Below, piece after piece: positions 1 through 7,996 of a stretch of DNA of 64,000 nt. Numbering within the stretch: the stretch's first letter is position 1; the number at the start of each line of letters is the position of its first letter. The notes under the pieces were generated by a model. It was not told the DNA's origin. It worked only from the letters and a program-made list of their open reading frames with translations, and did not search any database. Both the position numbers and the translations under genes were made by a program. The DNA is from Alphaproteobacteria bacterium. Its GTDB lineage: Bacteria > Pseudomonadota > Alphaproteobacteria > Acetobacterales > Acetobacteraceae. The stretch lies in the NCBI GenBank assembly GCA_020850755.1, contig JADZEB010000001.1, positions 186,001 to 250,000 of the forward strand, read 5' to 3'.

Positions 1-759
1 GCGATACCAGGCGAAGGGCGCGAAGCCGTGGCGGCTGATGAAGCCGATCACCGCGCGCACCACGACCAGCGCCACCAGGAAGGCACAGGCGAAGCCGATC
101 GCGATCAGCCCGCTTCCCTGCCAGGAGAGCAGGCTCCAGTTCTTGTAGAGGCTGACCGTGGTCGCCCCGAGCATGGTCGGGATCGCCAGGAAGAAGCTGA
201 ACTCGGCCGCCGTGCGCCGGTCGAGGCGAAGCAGCAGCGAGCCGATGATCGTCGCCCCCGAGCGCGATACGCCCGGCACCATCGCCAGCGCCTGGGCGCA
301 GCCGATCAGGAGCGCGCGGCGGATGCCGATCTTCTCGACCGCGTCCACCTCCGCCTCGGGCAGGGCGCGCTCGATCGCCAGGATGGCGATGCCGCCCAGG
401 ATCAGCGCCACCGACACGACCCAGGGGTTGAACAAGGCGCGCGTGATGAGGTCGTGCAGCGTCACGCCCAGCACGGCGGCCGGCAGGAAGGCGGCGATGA
501 TCGCGCCGGCGAAGCGCCGCGCGCCGGGGTCGGTGGGCAGGCGGACGAGGACGCCCCAGAGCCGGGCGAAATAGAGCAGCAGAACGGCGAGGATCGCGCC
601 GAGCTGGATCACGATCTCGAAGCTCTTCCCGGGCGGGCCGGCGAAGCCCAGGAGATCGACCAGCAGGATCAGATGCCCGGTAGAGCTGACGGGGATGAAC
701 TCGGTCAGCCCCTCGACGATGCCGAGCAGGGCGGCCTGGAACGCGGCGGTGGGGTCCAT
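1..759 (-). CDS. uppP: Undecaprenyl-diphosphatase UppP/BacA (3' end outside window)
   Basis: This integral membrane enzyme dephosphorylates undecaprenyl pyrophosphate to recycle the lipid carrier used for peptidoglycan. Reading the minus strand from the ATG at 757-759 gives 253 codons open to the window edge. The family usually has 265-280 residues, so a short C-terminal part is missing. Both family signatures are present: EGLTEF followed by IPVSSTGH at residues 16-29, and PGVSRSGAT at 162-170. Several hydrophobic helices are visible, for example residues 55-66 and 217-240. The gene is separated from the upstream minus-strand gene by a palindromic repeat, so it is probably transcribed alone. 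Confidence 0.93.
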   Translation of the reverse strand, partial: MDPTAAFQAALLGIVEGLTEFIPVSSTGHLILLVDLLGFAGPPGKSFEIVIQLGAILAVLLLYFARLWGVLVRLPTDPGARRFAGAIIAAFLPAAVLGVTLHDLITRALFNPWVVSVALILGGIAILAIERALPEAEVDAVEKIGIRRALLIGCAQALAMVPGVSRSGATIIGSLLLRLDRRTAAEFSFFLAIPTMLGATTVSLYKNWSLLSWQGSGLIAIGFACAFLVALVVVRAVIGFISRHGFAPFAWYR

Positions 760-1067
760 CGGCTGGGATGCTGCAAGCGCGGGGTGGCGGGCGGGGTGGC
801 GGGACGGGCGCGGAGCCTAGCCCGCGCCCGCGCGCCGCACCAAGGGCGAATGACTGCGCGCCCGGGCAACGCGCCCGGGCAACGCACCCGGGCAAGGCAA
901 GGGGCAGAATGTTGCGGCAACGCTTCCGGGCAACGCGTCCGGGCCACGCAAACGAGCACGGCGGAAGGGGCCGGGCCGGCCGCCTCGGTCGCTTCTGCCA
1001 CCCGCCCTCGGCGCGCGCCGAGCGGCACGCGCCGTCCGGCCGCCTCGGCGCCGTCCTGCGGGACCTG
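760..1067. other. Non-coding interval with 13-bp repeats
   Basis: This interval of about 308 bp lies upstream of uppP. I see no gene here; the reading frames that cross it are low-complexity Arg/Ala/Gly translations on both strands. It holds a 13-bp unit (GCGCCCGGGCAAC and variants), three times in tandem at 858-896 and twice more at 922-947. The uppP promoter must lie here, but no convincing -35/-10 pair could be picked. Confidence 0.6.
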
Positions 1068-1197
1068 CTAGAGCAGCGTCCGATCTGGTGGAACCGCAGG
1101 GCGGTTCCACCAGATCGGACCAGGCTGCTCGCAAACCATAGGTTTCTCGGGCACGACTTCCGTTCGGCTGATCGAAGCCTAACGGAACGTGCCCTAG
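1068..1197 (-). repeat. CTAG-bounded double-hairpin repeat, copy 1
   Basis: This 130-bp element begins and ends with CTAG. Hairpin B at the low-coordinate end has a 20-bp perfect stem (GTCCGATCTGGTGGAACCGC and its complement) with an outer GAGCAGC/GCTGCTC clamp. Hairpin A at the other end pairs GGGCACG with CGTGCCC around a second long stem; one arm here carries a substitution (CCGTTAGG instead of CCGTTCGG). The CTAG at 1194-1197 supplies the TAG stop codon (minus strand) of the neighbouring binding-protein gene. The orientation is opposite to copies 2-5 (strand '-' is arbitrary). Confidence 0.9.
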
Positions 1198-2210
1198 CGC
1201 TGCTGCACCGTGCGCCAGGGGCTTTCGCGCCAGATCTCGCGCAGGATGCGGTCCTCGCGCTCGACATAGGCGCGATACGCGGCGGGGTCGCGGAAATTCA
1301 CCAGGAGCGATTCGCGCTCGGCGACTGCGCGATATTCGGGGTCCTGCGCCACCTTGCGCAGCGCCTCGGTCCAGCGCGCCACGATCTCGGGCGGGGTCGC
1401 CTTGGGGAAGCCGAAGCCGCGCGTGATCGGCACCACCACGTCCAGCCCCTGCTCGCGGAAGGTGGGCAGGTCGGCGGCGAAGGAAAGCCGGTTCTCCGAC
1501 ATCAGGCCGAGCACGCGCACCTCGCGCTGGCGATGACCCTCGACCGCGCCCGAGCCGGACACGGCCGCAAGCGGCACATGGTTGCCCATCACGGCCAGCT
1601 TGGCGTCGTTCGCCCCGCGCGTCGGCACCAGCCGCAGCTTGATGCCGGCCGCCTTCTCGAGCTGGAGCGTGGCCAGGTGCATGCCGCCACCCACCCCGGC
1701 CGAGGCGTAGGGGATGCCGCCCGGGTCGGCCTTGGCCGCGGCGATCAGGTCCTGCACACTGCGCCAGGGGCTGTCGGGGCGGACGATCATCGCGCCCACT
1801 TCCTCCACCACCGTGCCGGCATAGGCGAAGCTGTTGACGTCGTAACGCGTGCGCCGCTCGACCGGGAAGGAAACGAAGGCCGGCGTGGACAGGACCGCGA
1901 CCGTGTAGCCGTCGGAGCGCGCATTCGCCACCTCGGTCCAGGCGATCTCGCCACCGGCGCCGGCGCGGTTGACCACGGTCAGGCTCGCGCCGCCGCCGAG
2001 ATGCTTCTCGATGAACGGGGCGATGGTGCGGGTGGAGACATCGGTGGGGCCCCCGGCAGTGAAGCCCAGCACCACCTGGATCGGGCGGGCGGGATAGGCC
2101 TGGGCGATGGCCGGACGGGCCAGCAGGGCGGCGGTCGCGGCGGTCGCGGCGGTTGGGGCGAGCACGGCGAAGCTGCGGCGCGACAGGCCGCGGCGGGCAT
2201 GGCGAGGCAT
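1194..2210 (-). CDS. Tripartite tricarboxylate transporter substrate-binding protein (Bug family)
   Basis: This is predicted to be a periplasmic binding protein that captures a small carboxylate for a TctAB-type importer. The start chosen is the ATG at 2208-2210, which has a strong GGGAGGAAAG Shine-Dalgarno just upstream. It gives 338 residues, close to the family norm of 320-330. The N-terminus carries a twin-arginine signal (RRSFAVL at residues 11-17) ending near AIAQA at 34-38. The mature protein starts with the family motif YPARPIQVVLGFTAGGPTD. No tctA/tctB membrane genes are adjacent, which is common for this expanded family, so the ligand cannot be predicted. The TAG stop lies in repeat copy 1. 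Confidence 0.9.
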   Translation of the reverse strand: MPRHARRGLSRRSFAVLAPTAATAATAALLARPAIAQAYPARPIQVVLGFTAGGPTDVSTRTIAPFIEKHLGGGASLTVVNRAGAGGEIAWTEVANARSDGYTVAVLSTPAFVSFPVERRTRYDVNSFAYAGTVVEEVGAMIVRPDSPWRSVQDLIAAAKADPGGIPYASAGVGGGMHLATLQLEKAAGIKLRLVPTRGANDAKLAVMGNHVPLAAVSGSGAVEGHRQREVRVLGLMSENRLSFAADLPTFREQGLDVVVPITRGFGFPKATPPEIVARWTEALRKVAQDPEYRAVAERESLLVNFRDPAAYRAYVEREDRILREIWRESPWRTVQQR

Positions 2211-2343
2211 GGCGGACTTTCCTCCCGGAAGGATGGACGCCGCGTTTGTGGCGCAAGGCCGTTCGGCGTGCAAGCCTTCGCCCCGTGGGGCTGTTCGCCC
2301 CGCCGCGCCCTGGCGGGGCCGGCGGCCGGGGGGCCGGCGCGGC

Positions 2344-2373
2344 TTGGCGCGCCGCGCGCCGCTCTGCTATAGG
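2344..2373 (+). promoter_or_regulatory. Candidate sigma-70-type promoter for the carbamoyltransferase
   Basis: TTGGCG at 2344-2349 and TATAGG at 2368-2373 are separated by 18 bp. The expected transcription start is about 40 bp before the ATG at 2421. It is one of the few TA-containing stretches in the divergent interval 2211-2420. This is a sequence match only. Confidence 0.35.
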
Positions 2374-2420
2374 GCGGCAGCCTTTCCGCAACGCGCGCCG
2401 CGCCCCATTCGCAGCCGATC

Positions 2421-4133
2421 ATGCTCATCCTTGGCGTCCATCCCGGCTTCCACGACGGCTGCGCCGCCCTCTATGACGACTACCGGCTGGTCGCGGCAGT
2501 GGCGCTGGAGCGCATGACGCGCGTCAAGATCGATGGCGGGCGCATCCCGGCCGAGGCGATCGCCGAGGTGCTGGCGATCGGCGGGGTCAAGGCCGGCGAT
2601 GTCGATGCGCTGGTGCTCGGCCGCGGCGCCTTCCCGATGCGCTACTACCGCCACCTTCCGCTCGGCCGCCGCCTCGCCCGCGCCGCGGATCGCGTGCTCG
2701 GGCGCGAGCGGGTCAAGAGCATGGAGCGCGAATGCGTGCGCTACGGCCGTGCCGACAGCGAGGCGATGCTGGATGCGCCCGCGCTCCTGGCCGATCTCGG
2801 CCTCAGGCCCGGCATTCCGGTGCGCTTCTTCAACCACCATCTCGCCCACGCCCTGCCCTGCCTGTTCCACACCGACTGGAACGAGGCTCTGCTCTATACC
2901 GCCGATGGCGGGGGCGACAATGTGCAGTACTCGATCCGCACCTTCCGCGACGGCGCGCTTGCCACCGGCTTCGGCGGCGACGAGGAACTGGCGCGGCCCT
3001 CGCGCATCGACAGCATCGGGCTTGCCTATGGCTACGCCACCGAGGCGCTCGGCTTCCGCATCAACCGCCACGAAGGCAAGCTGACCGGGCTGGCCGCCTA
3101 TGGCGCGCCCGAGATCGCCCCGGCGCTCGCCGCGCATTTCGCCGTCGCCGAGGACGGCATGATCGGCACCGACTTCGCCGATTATCGCGCCATGCGCGAC
3201 TTCGTCTTCGCCTGGGCCGAGGGCCGGAAGCGCGAGGTGGTGGCTGCCTCGGTGCAGCGGGTGCTGGAGGATGTCGTGCTTGCTGCCATGCGCCGGCTGC
3301 TGGCGCGGGCCGGGGTGCGCCGGCTCGGCCTGTCGGGCGGGGTGTTCGCCAATGTGCGGCTGAACCAGCGCCTGGCCGAGGAACTGCCGGTCGAGGAGGT
3401 GTTCGTCTATCCGGCCATGTCCGACCAGGGCCTGGCGGCGGGCGGGGTGCTGCAATTCCTGCTTGAACGCGACGGGCTCGGACGCTGGCTCGGCCAGCGC
3501 GCGCGGCTGGAAACGCTCTATCTCGGGCGCGACTATACCGGCGCGGTCGACCGCGATTTCGCCGCGCGCGGCTTCGCCCGCCTGCCGGGCGAGCCGGTGG
3601 CCACGGCGGCGCGCCTGATCCACGAGGGCGCGATCGTGGCGATCTACACCGCCGGCATGGAATACGGCCCGCGCGCTCTCGGTGCCCGCTCGATCCTGGC
3701 GCGCCCGACCGAGGCGGCGATCAACGACACGCTCAACAAGCGGCTCGACCGCAGCGAGTTCATGCCCTTCGCGCCGGTGCTGCGCGAGGAGGATGCCGAG
3801 ATCGTGTTCAACCTGCCGGCGGCCAGCCGCTATGCCGCGCGCTTCATGACCATCACCTGCGGCGTGCGGCCCGAATGGGCAAGGCGCATCCCGGCGGTGG
3901 TGCATGTCGATGGCACGGCACGCCCGCAGCTCGTGGCGCGGCGGCACAACCCGCTCTACTACGACATCATCGGCGGCTATGCGGCGCTCTCCGGCATCCC
4001 GGTGCTGATCAACACCAGCTTCAACGTGCACGAGGAGCCGATCATCAACAGCCCGGCCGAATGCGCGCGCGCGCTGATCGACAGGCGCGTCGATTACGTC
4101 GTCACCACCGAAGCGGTGTGGGCGCCGGGCTGA
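2421..4133 (+). CDS. Carbamoyltransferase, NodU/CmcH family
   Basis: Members use carbamoyl phosphate and ATP to carbamoylate hydroxyl groups of sugars, antibiotics or polysaccharides through a two-domain enzyme. The 570-residue protein is full length. Metal and carbamoyl-adenylate binding motifs are visible: HHLAHA at 139-144 and ADGGGDN at 161-167. The C-terminal TsaC/YrdC-like region contains the conserved EYGPRALGARSIL stretch. The C-terminus ends with a FNVHEEPIINSP segment typical of the family. It is a single gene with no glycosyltransferase or antibiotic cluster next to it, so the acceptor is unknown. A role in decorating an exported polysaccharide is possible but unsupported here. Confidence 0.9.
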   Translation: MLILGVHPGFHDGCAALYDDYRLVAAVALERMTRVKIDGGRIPAEAIAEVLAIGGVKAGDVDALVLGRGAFPMRYYRHLPLGRRLARAADRVLGRERVKSMERECVRYGRADSEAMLDAPALLADLGLRPGIPVRFFNHHLAHALPCLFHTDWNEALLYTADGGGDNVQYSIRTFRDGALATGFGGDEELARPSRIDSIGLAYGYATEALGFRINRHEGKLTGLAAYGAPEIAPALAAHFAVAEDGMIGTDFADYRAMRDFVFAWAEGRKREVVAASVQRVLEDVVLAAMRRLLARAGVRRLGLSGGVFANVRLNQRLAEELPVEEVFVYPAMSDQGLAAGGVLQFLLERDGLGRWLGQRARLETLYLGRDYTGAVDRDFAARGFARLPGEPVATAARLIHEGAIVAIYTAGMEYGPRALGARSILARPTEAAINDTLNKRLDRSEFMPFAPVLREEDAEIVFNLPAASRYAARFMTITCGVRPEWARRIPAVVHVDGTARPQLVARRHNPLYYDIIGGYAALSGIPVLINTSFNVHEEPIINSPAECARALIDRRVDYVVTTEAVWAPG

Positions 4134-4151
4134 GCGGGGCGATGGTGCGGG

Positions 4152-4207
4152 GGCGCCCGGCTTCAGGCGCCCGGCTTCAGGCGCCCGGCTTCAGGCGCCC
4201 CGCTTCA
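4152..4207. repeat. 14-bp tandem repeat (x4)
   Basis: The unit GGCGCCCGGCTTCA occurs at 4152, 4166 and 4180, with a near copy at 4194-4207. The last unit contains the TGA stop (minus strand) of the ferredoxin-NADP reductase gene. Genes on either side converge here, so the GC-rich array lies where terminators would be expected. Confidence 0.8.
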
Positions 4208-5230
4208 CGCACCCGGCACGCCCTTGGTGGTCGAATACTCGAAATGCAGCGCCTGGCCCGGGAAGACCAGCGGGTGGATCGCGTGCGCGGCCATCGCCGC
4301 CTCCGAGAAGCCTTGCAGGATCAGCTTGAGCTTGCCCGGATAGTGCGCGATGTCGCCCACCGCGAAGATGCCGGGCTGGCTGGTTTCGCAGGTGGCGGGG
4401 TTCACCGCGATCAGGTTGCGATCGAGATTGAGGCCCCAATCGGCGATCGGACCAAGCGTCATCGCCAGCCCGAAGAAGGGCAGCAGCGCATCGGCCTCGA
4501 TCCGCTTCGTCTCGCCCTTGAGCGTGGCGACGATCACCGCCGAAATCCGGCCGCTCTGCGCATCGCCCTCGAGCCCGTGCAGCTGGTAGGGCACCACCAT
4601 CTCGATCTCGCCCGCGGCGGCGAGCTTCTCCAGCCGGTCGGCGCTTTCCGGCGCGGCGCGGAACTTGGCCCGGCGATGGACCACGAACACGCGCGCCGCC
4701 ACCTCGCGCAGCGAGAGCGCCCAGTCGACCGCCGAATCGCCGCCGCCGGCGATCACCACCCGCTTGCCGCGGAAATCCTCGCGCCGCTTGACGAGATAGA
4801 ACACCGAGCGGTCCTCGTAGTGCGACAGGCCCTCGATCGGCGGGCGGTTGGGGCCGAAGGCGCCGCAGCCGGCGGCGATCACCACCGCCTTGGCCAGCAC
4901 CTGCCGCCCGGCAGAGGTGGAGAGCCGGAAGCCGCCTTCGGCCAGCCGCTCCAGCCCCTCGACGCGCTGGCCGAGCAGGAACTGCGGGTGGAAGGGCGCG
5001 GCCTGCGCCTCCAGCTTGTCGATCAGTTCCTGGGCCAGGATGCTCGGATGGCCGGGGATGTCGTAGATCGGCTTCTCGGGGTAGAGCGCGATGCACTGCC
5101 CGCCGGTAGCCTCCAGCGTGTCGATCACCACCGTGCGCATCTTCAGCATGCCCGCCTCGAACACCGTGAACAGGCCGACCGGCCCGGCGCCGATGATGGC
5201 GATGTCGGTGGCGATCGGCTCGGCGGACAT
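4205..5230 (-). CDS. Ferredoxin/flavodoxin-NADP(+) reductase, thioredoxin-reductase-like type
   Basis: This is a flavoprotein of the TrxR-like ferredoxin-NADP reductase group, which moves electrons between NADPH and ferredoxin. The 341-residue protein has an N-terminal FAD-binding GAGPVG motif (14-19) and the ATGGQC-type region that replaces the redox-active CxxC of true thioredoxin reductases. It also has a second GGGDSA NADPH-binding motif near residue 160 and a C-terminal FAD motif, IFAVGDIAHYPGKLKLI. The absence of a CxxC pair in the central domain separates it from TrxB. It lies convergent to the carbamoyltransferase and divergent from tsaE. Confidence 0.88.
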   Translation of the reverse strand: MSAEPIATDIAIIGAGPVGLFTVFEAGMLKMRTVVIDTLEATGGQCIALYPEKPIYDIPGHPSILAQELIDKLEAQAAPFHPQFLLGQRVEGLERLAEGGFRLSTSAGRQVLAKAVVIAAGCGAFGPNRPPIEGLSHYEDRSVFYLVKRREDFRGKRVVIAGGGDSAVDWALSLREVAARVFVVHRRAKFRAAPESADRLEKLAAAGEIEMVVPYQLHGLEGDAQSGRISAVIVATLKGETKRIEADALLPFFGLAMTLGPIADWGLNLDRNLIAVNPATCETSQPGIFAVGDIAHYPGKLKLILQGFSEAAMAAHAIHPLVFPGQALHFEYSTTKGVPGA

Positions 5231-5560
5231 GGCGGGCTCCGGGGTGCTGGCGAAAGGGGGCTTGGCGAAGGGGCGGTTGCGTGCGGCCCTTCCTTGCGCG
5301 CCCGCGCGCCGGAATCAAGGGCGAAGACGCACCCTCCATTCACGGGCGCGCGGGCCGGCCCCCTTCTGTCCGGCACCGGCACCGGCAGCGCGGCGCCGCG
5401 CCCGGCCACGCCGCGCCGGAGGCACCCGGCACCGCGCCCGGCCAAGGGCGGTTGCGGCGCGCCCGGCGCCTGGCCCATCATGCGCCGCGATCCCGCCAGC
5501 CCCGCACCGCCCGCCCGAGTCGCCCCCTTGCCCCGGTCCTCGTTTCCTCCTGCCGCCCGC
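5231..5560. other. Divergent intergenic region between reductase and tsaE operon
   Basis: These 330 bp separate two divergent starts and should contain both promoters. The DNA is almost purely G and C, with scattered near-repeats of GCGCCCGGCCA. Open frames here are low-complexity. I could not pick a promoter or RNA feature with any confidence. Confidence 0.5.
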
Positions 5561-6067
5561 ATGAGCGCGCCACCATCCGCCAACCCGACCCCGCCGCCGC
5601 ACACCCTCTCGCTCGTGCTCCTGGACGAGGCGGCGACGGTGGCGCTCGGCGCGCGGCTGGCGGCACTCTGGCGCAGGGGCGATGTCGTGCTGCTGGAAGG
5701 CCCGCTCGGCGCCGGCAAGTCGGCGCTGGCGCGCGCGGCGCTGCGTGCGGCAACCGGCGATGCGGCGCTGGAAGTGCCGAGCCCGACCTACACGCTGGTC
5801 CAGGCCTACATGCTGCCGGGCGGGCTGGTGGTGTGGCACTTCGACCTCTACCGCTTGGGCGATCCGTCCGAGGTGCGCGAACTCGGCTGGGCCGAGGCGC
5901 GCGAGGGCATCGCCCTGGTCGAATGGCCCGAGCGGCTGGGGCCGCTCGCTCCGCCCGAGGCGCTGCGCATCACGCTGGAGCATGTGCCCGGCGCGCCCGA
6001 GGCGCGGCGCGTGCGCATCACCGCGCCGGGGGCCTGGGCCGGGCGGCTCGGGGCGCTGAAACCATGA
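5561..6067 (+). CDS. tsaE: tRNA threonylcarbamoyladenosine biosynthesis ATPase TsaE
   Basis: TsaE is the ATPase that drives the TsaB-TsaD complex in making t6A at position 37 of ANN-reading tRNAs. From the ATG at 5561 the protein has 168 residues, slightly long because of a Pro-rich N-terminal stretch. A Walker A motif (GPLGAGKSALARA) sits near residues 45-57. The family motifs SPTYTLVQAY and FDLYRL follow. The gene heads the operon, and its TGA overlaps the ATG of the next small frame (ATGA at 6064-6067). The cognate tsaD is 40 kb away in this window. Confidence 0.92.
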   Translation: MSAPPSANPTPPPHTLSLVLLDEAATVALGARLAALWRRGDVVLLEGPLGAGKSALARAALRAATGDAALEVPSPTYTLVQAYMLPGGLVVWHFDLYRLGDPSEVRELGWAEAREGIALVEWPERLGPLAPPEALRITLEHVPGAPEARRVRITAPGAWAGRLGALKP

Positions 6068-6253
6068 GTGCCGCCGCGCAGTCCACCGCGCGCGAGGGCG
6101 CGATCGCTGCCTTCCTGGCCCGGCACGGCTTCGGCCGGGCGCGGCGCGGGGCGCTGAAACCATGAGCGCCGCCGCGCAGTCCACCGCGCGCGCGGGCGCG
6201 ATCGCCGCCTTCCTGGCCCGGCACGGCTTCGGCCAGGCGCGGCGCGGGGCGCT
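6049..6253 (+). repeat. 98-bp tandem duplication across the tsaE/amgK junction
   Basis: The segment 6049-6146 is repeated almost exactly at 6147-6244. The 9-bp sequence CGGGGCGCT occurs at both unit boundaries and again at 6245-6253. The unit contains the last bases of tsaE and the first 28 codons of amgK. The two copies differ at only a few positions (for example GAGTGCC versus GAGCGCC). Because 98 is not a multiple of 3, the first copy cannot read into amgK. Confidence 0.93.
6064..6165 (+). CDS. 33-aa mini-ORF, duplicated amgK N-terminus
   Basis: This frame starts with the ATG that overlaps the tsaE stop and ends at a TGA that overlaps the amgK ATG (6162-6165). Its first 30 residues repeat the AmgK N-terminus, and its last two, Lys-Pro, match the end of TsaE. 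It has no function I can name and probably arose by in-place duplication. If it is translated, it would preserve coupling between the tsaE and amgK ribosomes through two ATGA overlaps. It could equally be regarded as a remnant. Confidence 0.5.
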   Translation: MSAAAQSTAREGAIAAFLARHGFGRARRGALKP

Positions 6254-7265
6254 AGCCGGCGATGCCTCCTTCCGCCGCTACGAGCGTCTGGGCGGCGGCC
6301 CGCGTCCGGCGGTGCTGATGGACGCGCCCCCGCCGCGCGAGGATGTGCGCCCCTTCCTGCGCATCGCCCGCCACCTCTCGGCGCTCGGCTTCTCGGCCCC
6401 CGCGATCCTGGCCGCCGACGAGGCCGAGGGCCTGTTGCTGCTCGAAGACCTGGGCGATGCCACCTTCACCCGCGAGATCGCCGCCGGCGGCGCGGCGGTG
6501 CAGGAGATGCTCTACGCGCTCGCCCCCGACCTGCTCGCCGCGCTGCATCGCCTGCCGCCCGCGCGCGCCTTGCCGCCCGGCCTGACGCTGCCGCGCTGGC
6601 GGTCGGGCGAGATGGCGGCGGCGGCGGCGGCGACGATGATGGACTGGTGGTGGCAGGCGATGACGGGCACCGCGCCCGATGCCGCCCTGCGCGCAGGCTT
6701 CGCGGCAGCGATGACGGCGACGCTCGCCCCCTTCGATGCCGACCCGCCGGCGCTGGTGCTGCGCGATTTCCACCAGGACAATCTGATGTGGCTGCCGGAG
6801 CGCGAGGGGATTGCGCGCTTGGGCCTGCTTGATTTCCAGGACGCGGCCACGGGCCATGCCGCCTACGACCTGATGTCGCTCCTCGAGGATGCGCGCCGCG
6901 ACGTGCCCGACGCCTTGCGCGCGGCGCTGCTCGACCGCTACCTCGCGGCGATGCCCTGGGACGGGGCCGCCCGCGCCCGCTTCCGCGCGGCCTTCGCCGC
7001 GATGGGCGCGCAGCGGCATGTCCGCGTCATTGGGCTGTGGGCGCGGCTCGACCGGCGCGACGGCAAGCCGCACTACCTGCACCATTCGGCGCGCTGCTGG
7101 CGGATGCTGATGCGCTCGCTCGCCGATCCGGCCTGCGGCCCACTCGCGGCCTGGGTCGAGACCCACATCCCGCCCGAACGCCGCGTCGCACCCGCCCCGC
7201 TCGCGCGCCCGGCACCGCCCCAGGCGCCAGGCGCCGCGCCCGCCCGCGATGGAGCCGCTGCATGA
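6162..7265 (+). CDS. amgK: N-acetylmuramate/N-acetylglucosamine kinase AmgK
   Basis: AmgK phosphorylates the anomeric carbon of MurNAc or GlcNAc released from recycled peptidoglycan, feeding UDP-MurNAc synthesis without going through MurQ. The 367-residue protein has the aminoglycoside-phosphotransferase fold. The catalytic loop RDFHQDN is at 201-207 and the metal-binding DFQD at 224-227. A hinge-like LLLLEDLGD lies at 91-99. The C-terminus beyond residue 345 is a low-complexity Pro/Ala tail. It overlaps murU by ATGA at 7262-7265. The amgK-murU pairing is the standard arrangement of this pathway, which makes the sugar kinase call more likely than antibiotic resistance. Confidence 0.9.
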   Translation: MSAAAQSTARAGAIAAFLARHGFGQARRGALAGDASFRRYERLGGGPRPAVLMDAPPPREDVRPFLRIARHLSALGFSAPAILAADEAEGLLLLEDLGDATFTREIAAGGAAVQEMLYALAPDLLAALHRLPPARALPPGLTLPRWRSGEMAAAAAATMMDWWWQAMTGTAPDAALRAGFAAAMTATLAPFDADPPALVLRDFHQDNLMWLPEREGIARLGLLDFQDAATGHAAYDLMSLLEDARRDVPDALRAALLDRYLAAMPWDGAARARFRAAFAAMGAQRHVRVIGLWARLDRRDGKPHYLHHSARCWRMLMRSLADPACGPLAAWVETHIPPERRVAPAPLARPAPPQAPGAAPARDGAAA

Positions 7266-7996
7266 TCCCGCCGCCGACACATGGCATGGTGATGGCCGCG
7301 GGCCTTGGCACGCGCATGCGCCCCTTGTCGGACAATATGCCGAAGCCGATGCTGCCAGTGGCCGGGCGCACCCTGCTCGATCGCGCGCTCGACCAGCTTG
7401 CCGCCGCCGGGGTGCGCAACGCGGTGGTCAACACCCATTGGAAGGGCGAGGTGATCGCCGCGCACCTCGCGCGCCGGGCCGGCCCGCCCGCGATCACCCT
7501 CTCGCCCGAGGCCGAGCTGCTGGAGACGGGCGGCGGCGTGGCCAGGGCCCTGCCGCATCTCGGCGCCGGGCCGTTCTACGTCATCAATGGCGATGCCTAC
7601 TGGCTGGACGGGCCGGGCACGGCCCTGCGCCGGCTTGCGCACGCCTTCGACCCCGAGCGGATGGACGCGCTCCTGCTGCTCCATCCCGCCGCCAAGATCG
7701 CCAACTATGCCGGGCGGGGCGATTTCCAGATGGACGCGGAAGGCCGCCTGCGCCGCCGCGCCGAGCGCGAGGTGGTGCCCTATGTCTATGCCGGGGTGCA
7801 GCTTGCCACGCCCGCCTTGTTCGCCGGCGCGCCGGCGGGCGCATTCTCCACCAACCTGATGTGGAACCGGGCGATGGAGAAGGGGCGCCTGTTCGGCCTG
7901 CGCCATGACGGGCTCTGGTATCATCTCTCCACCCCGGCCGACATCGCCGCGGCCGAGGCGGAGTTGATGGGCCATGCCACCAGCGCGACGCGCTGA
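7262..7996 (+). CDS. murU: N-acetylmuramate alpha-1-phosphate uridylyltransferase MurU
   Basis: This cytoplasmic nucleotidyltransferase converts the AmgK product, MurNAc-1-phosphate, to UDP-MurNAc. The 244-residue protein starts with the sugar-nucleotidyltransferase signature MAAGLGTRMRPL at residues 11-22, followed by the PKPMLPV motif at 28-34. A VINGDAYW segment supplies the metal-binding aspartate. It sits between amgK and addB, overlapping amgK by 4 bp and addB by 23 bp, so translational coupling is likely. Confidence 0.9.
   Translation: MIPPPTHGMVMAAGLGTRMRPLSDNMPKPMLPVAGRTLLDRALDQLAAAGVRNAVVNTHWKGEVIAAHLARRAGPPAITLSPEAELLETGGGVARALPHLGAGPFYVINGDAYWLDGPGTALRRLAHAFDPERMDALLLLHPAAKIANYAGRGDFQMDAEGRLRRRAEREVVPYVYAGVQLATPALFAGAPAGAFSTNLMWNRAMEKGRLFGLRHDGLWYHLSTPADIAAAEAELMGHATSATR

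Noticed and set aside
705-1071. Open frames crossing the uppP upstream region on both strands
   Set aside because: Translations are low-complexity and traverse a 13-bp repeat. No ribosome binding site or family match was found.
6162-7265. Aminoglycoside resistance kinase
   Set aside because: The phosphotransferase fold is shared, but pairing with MurU and position after tsaE identify AmgK of cell-wall recycling.
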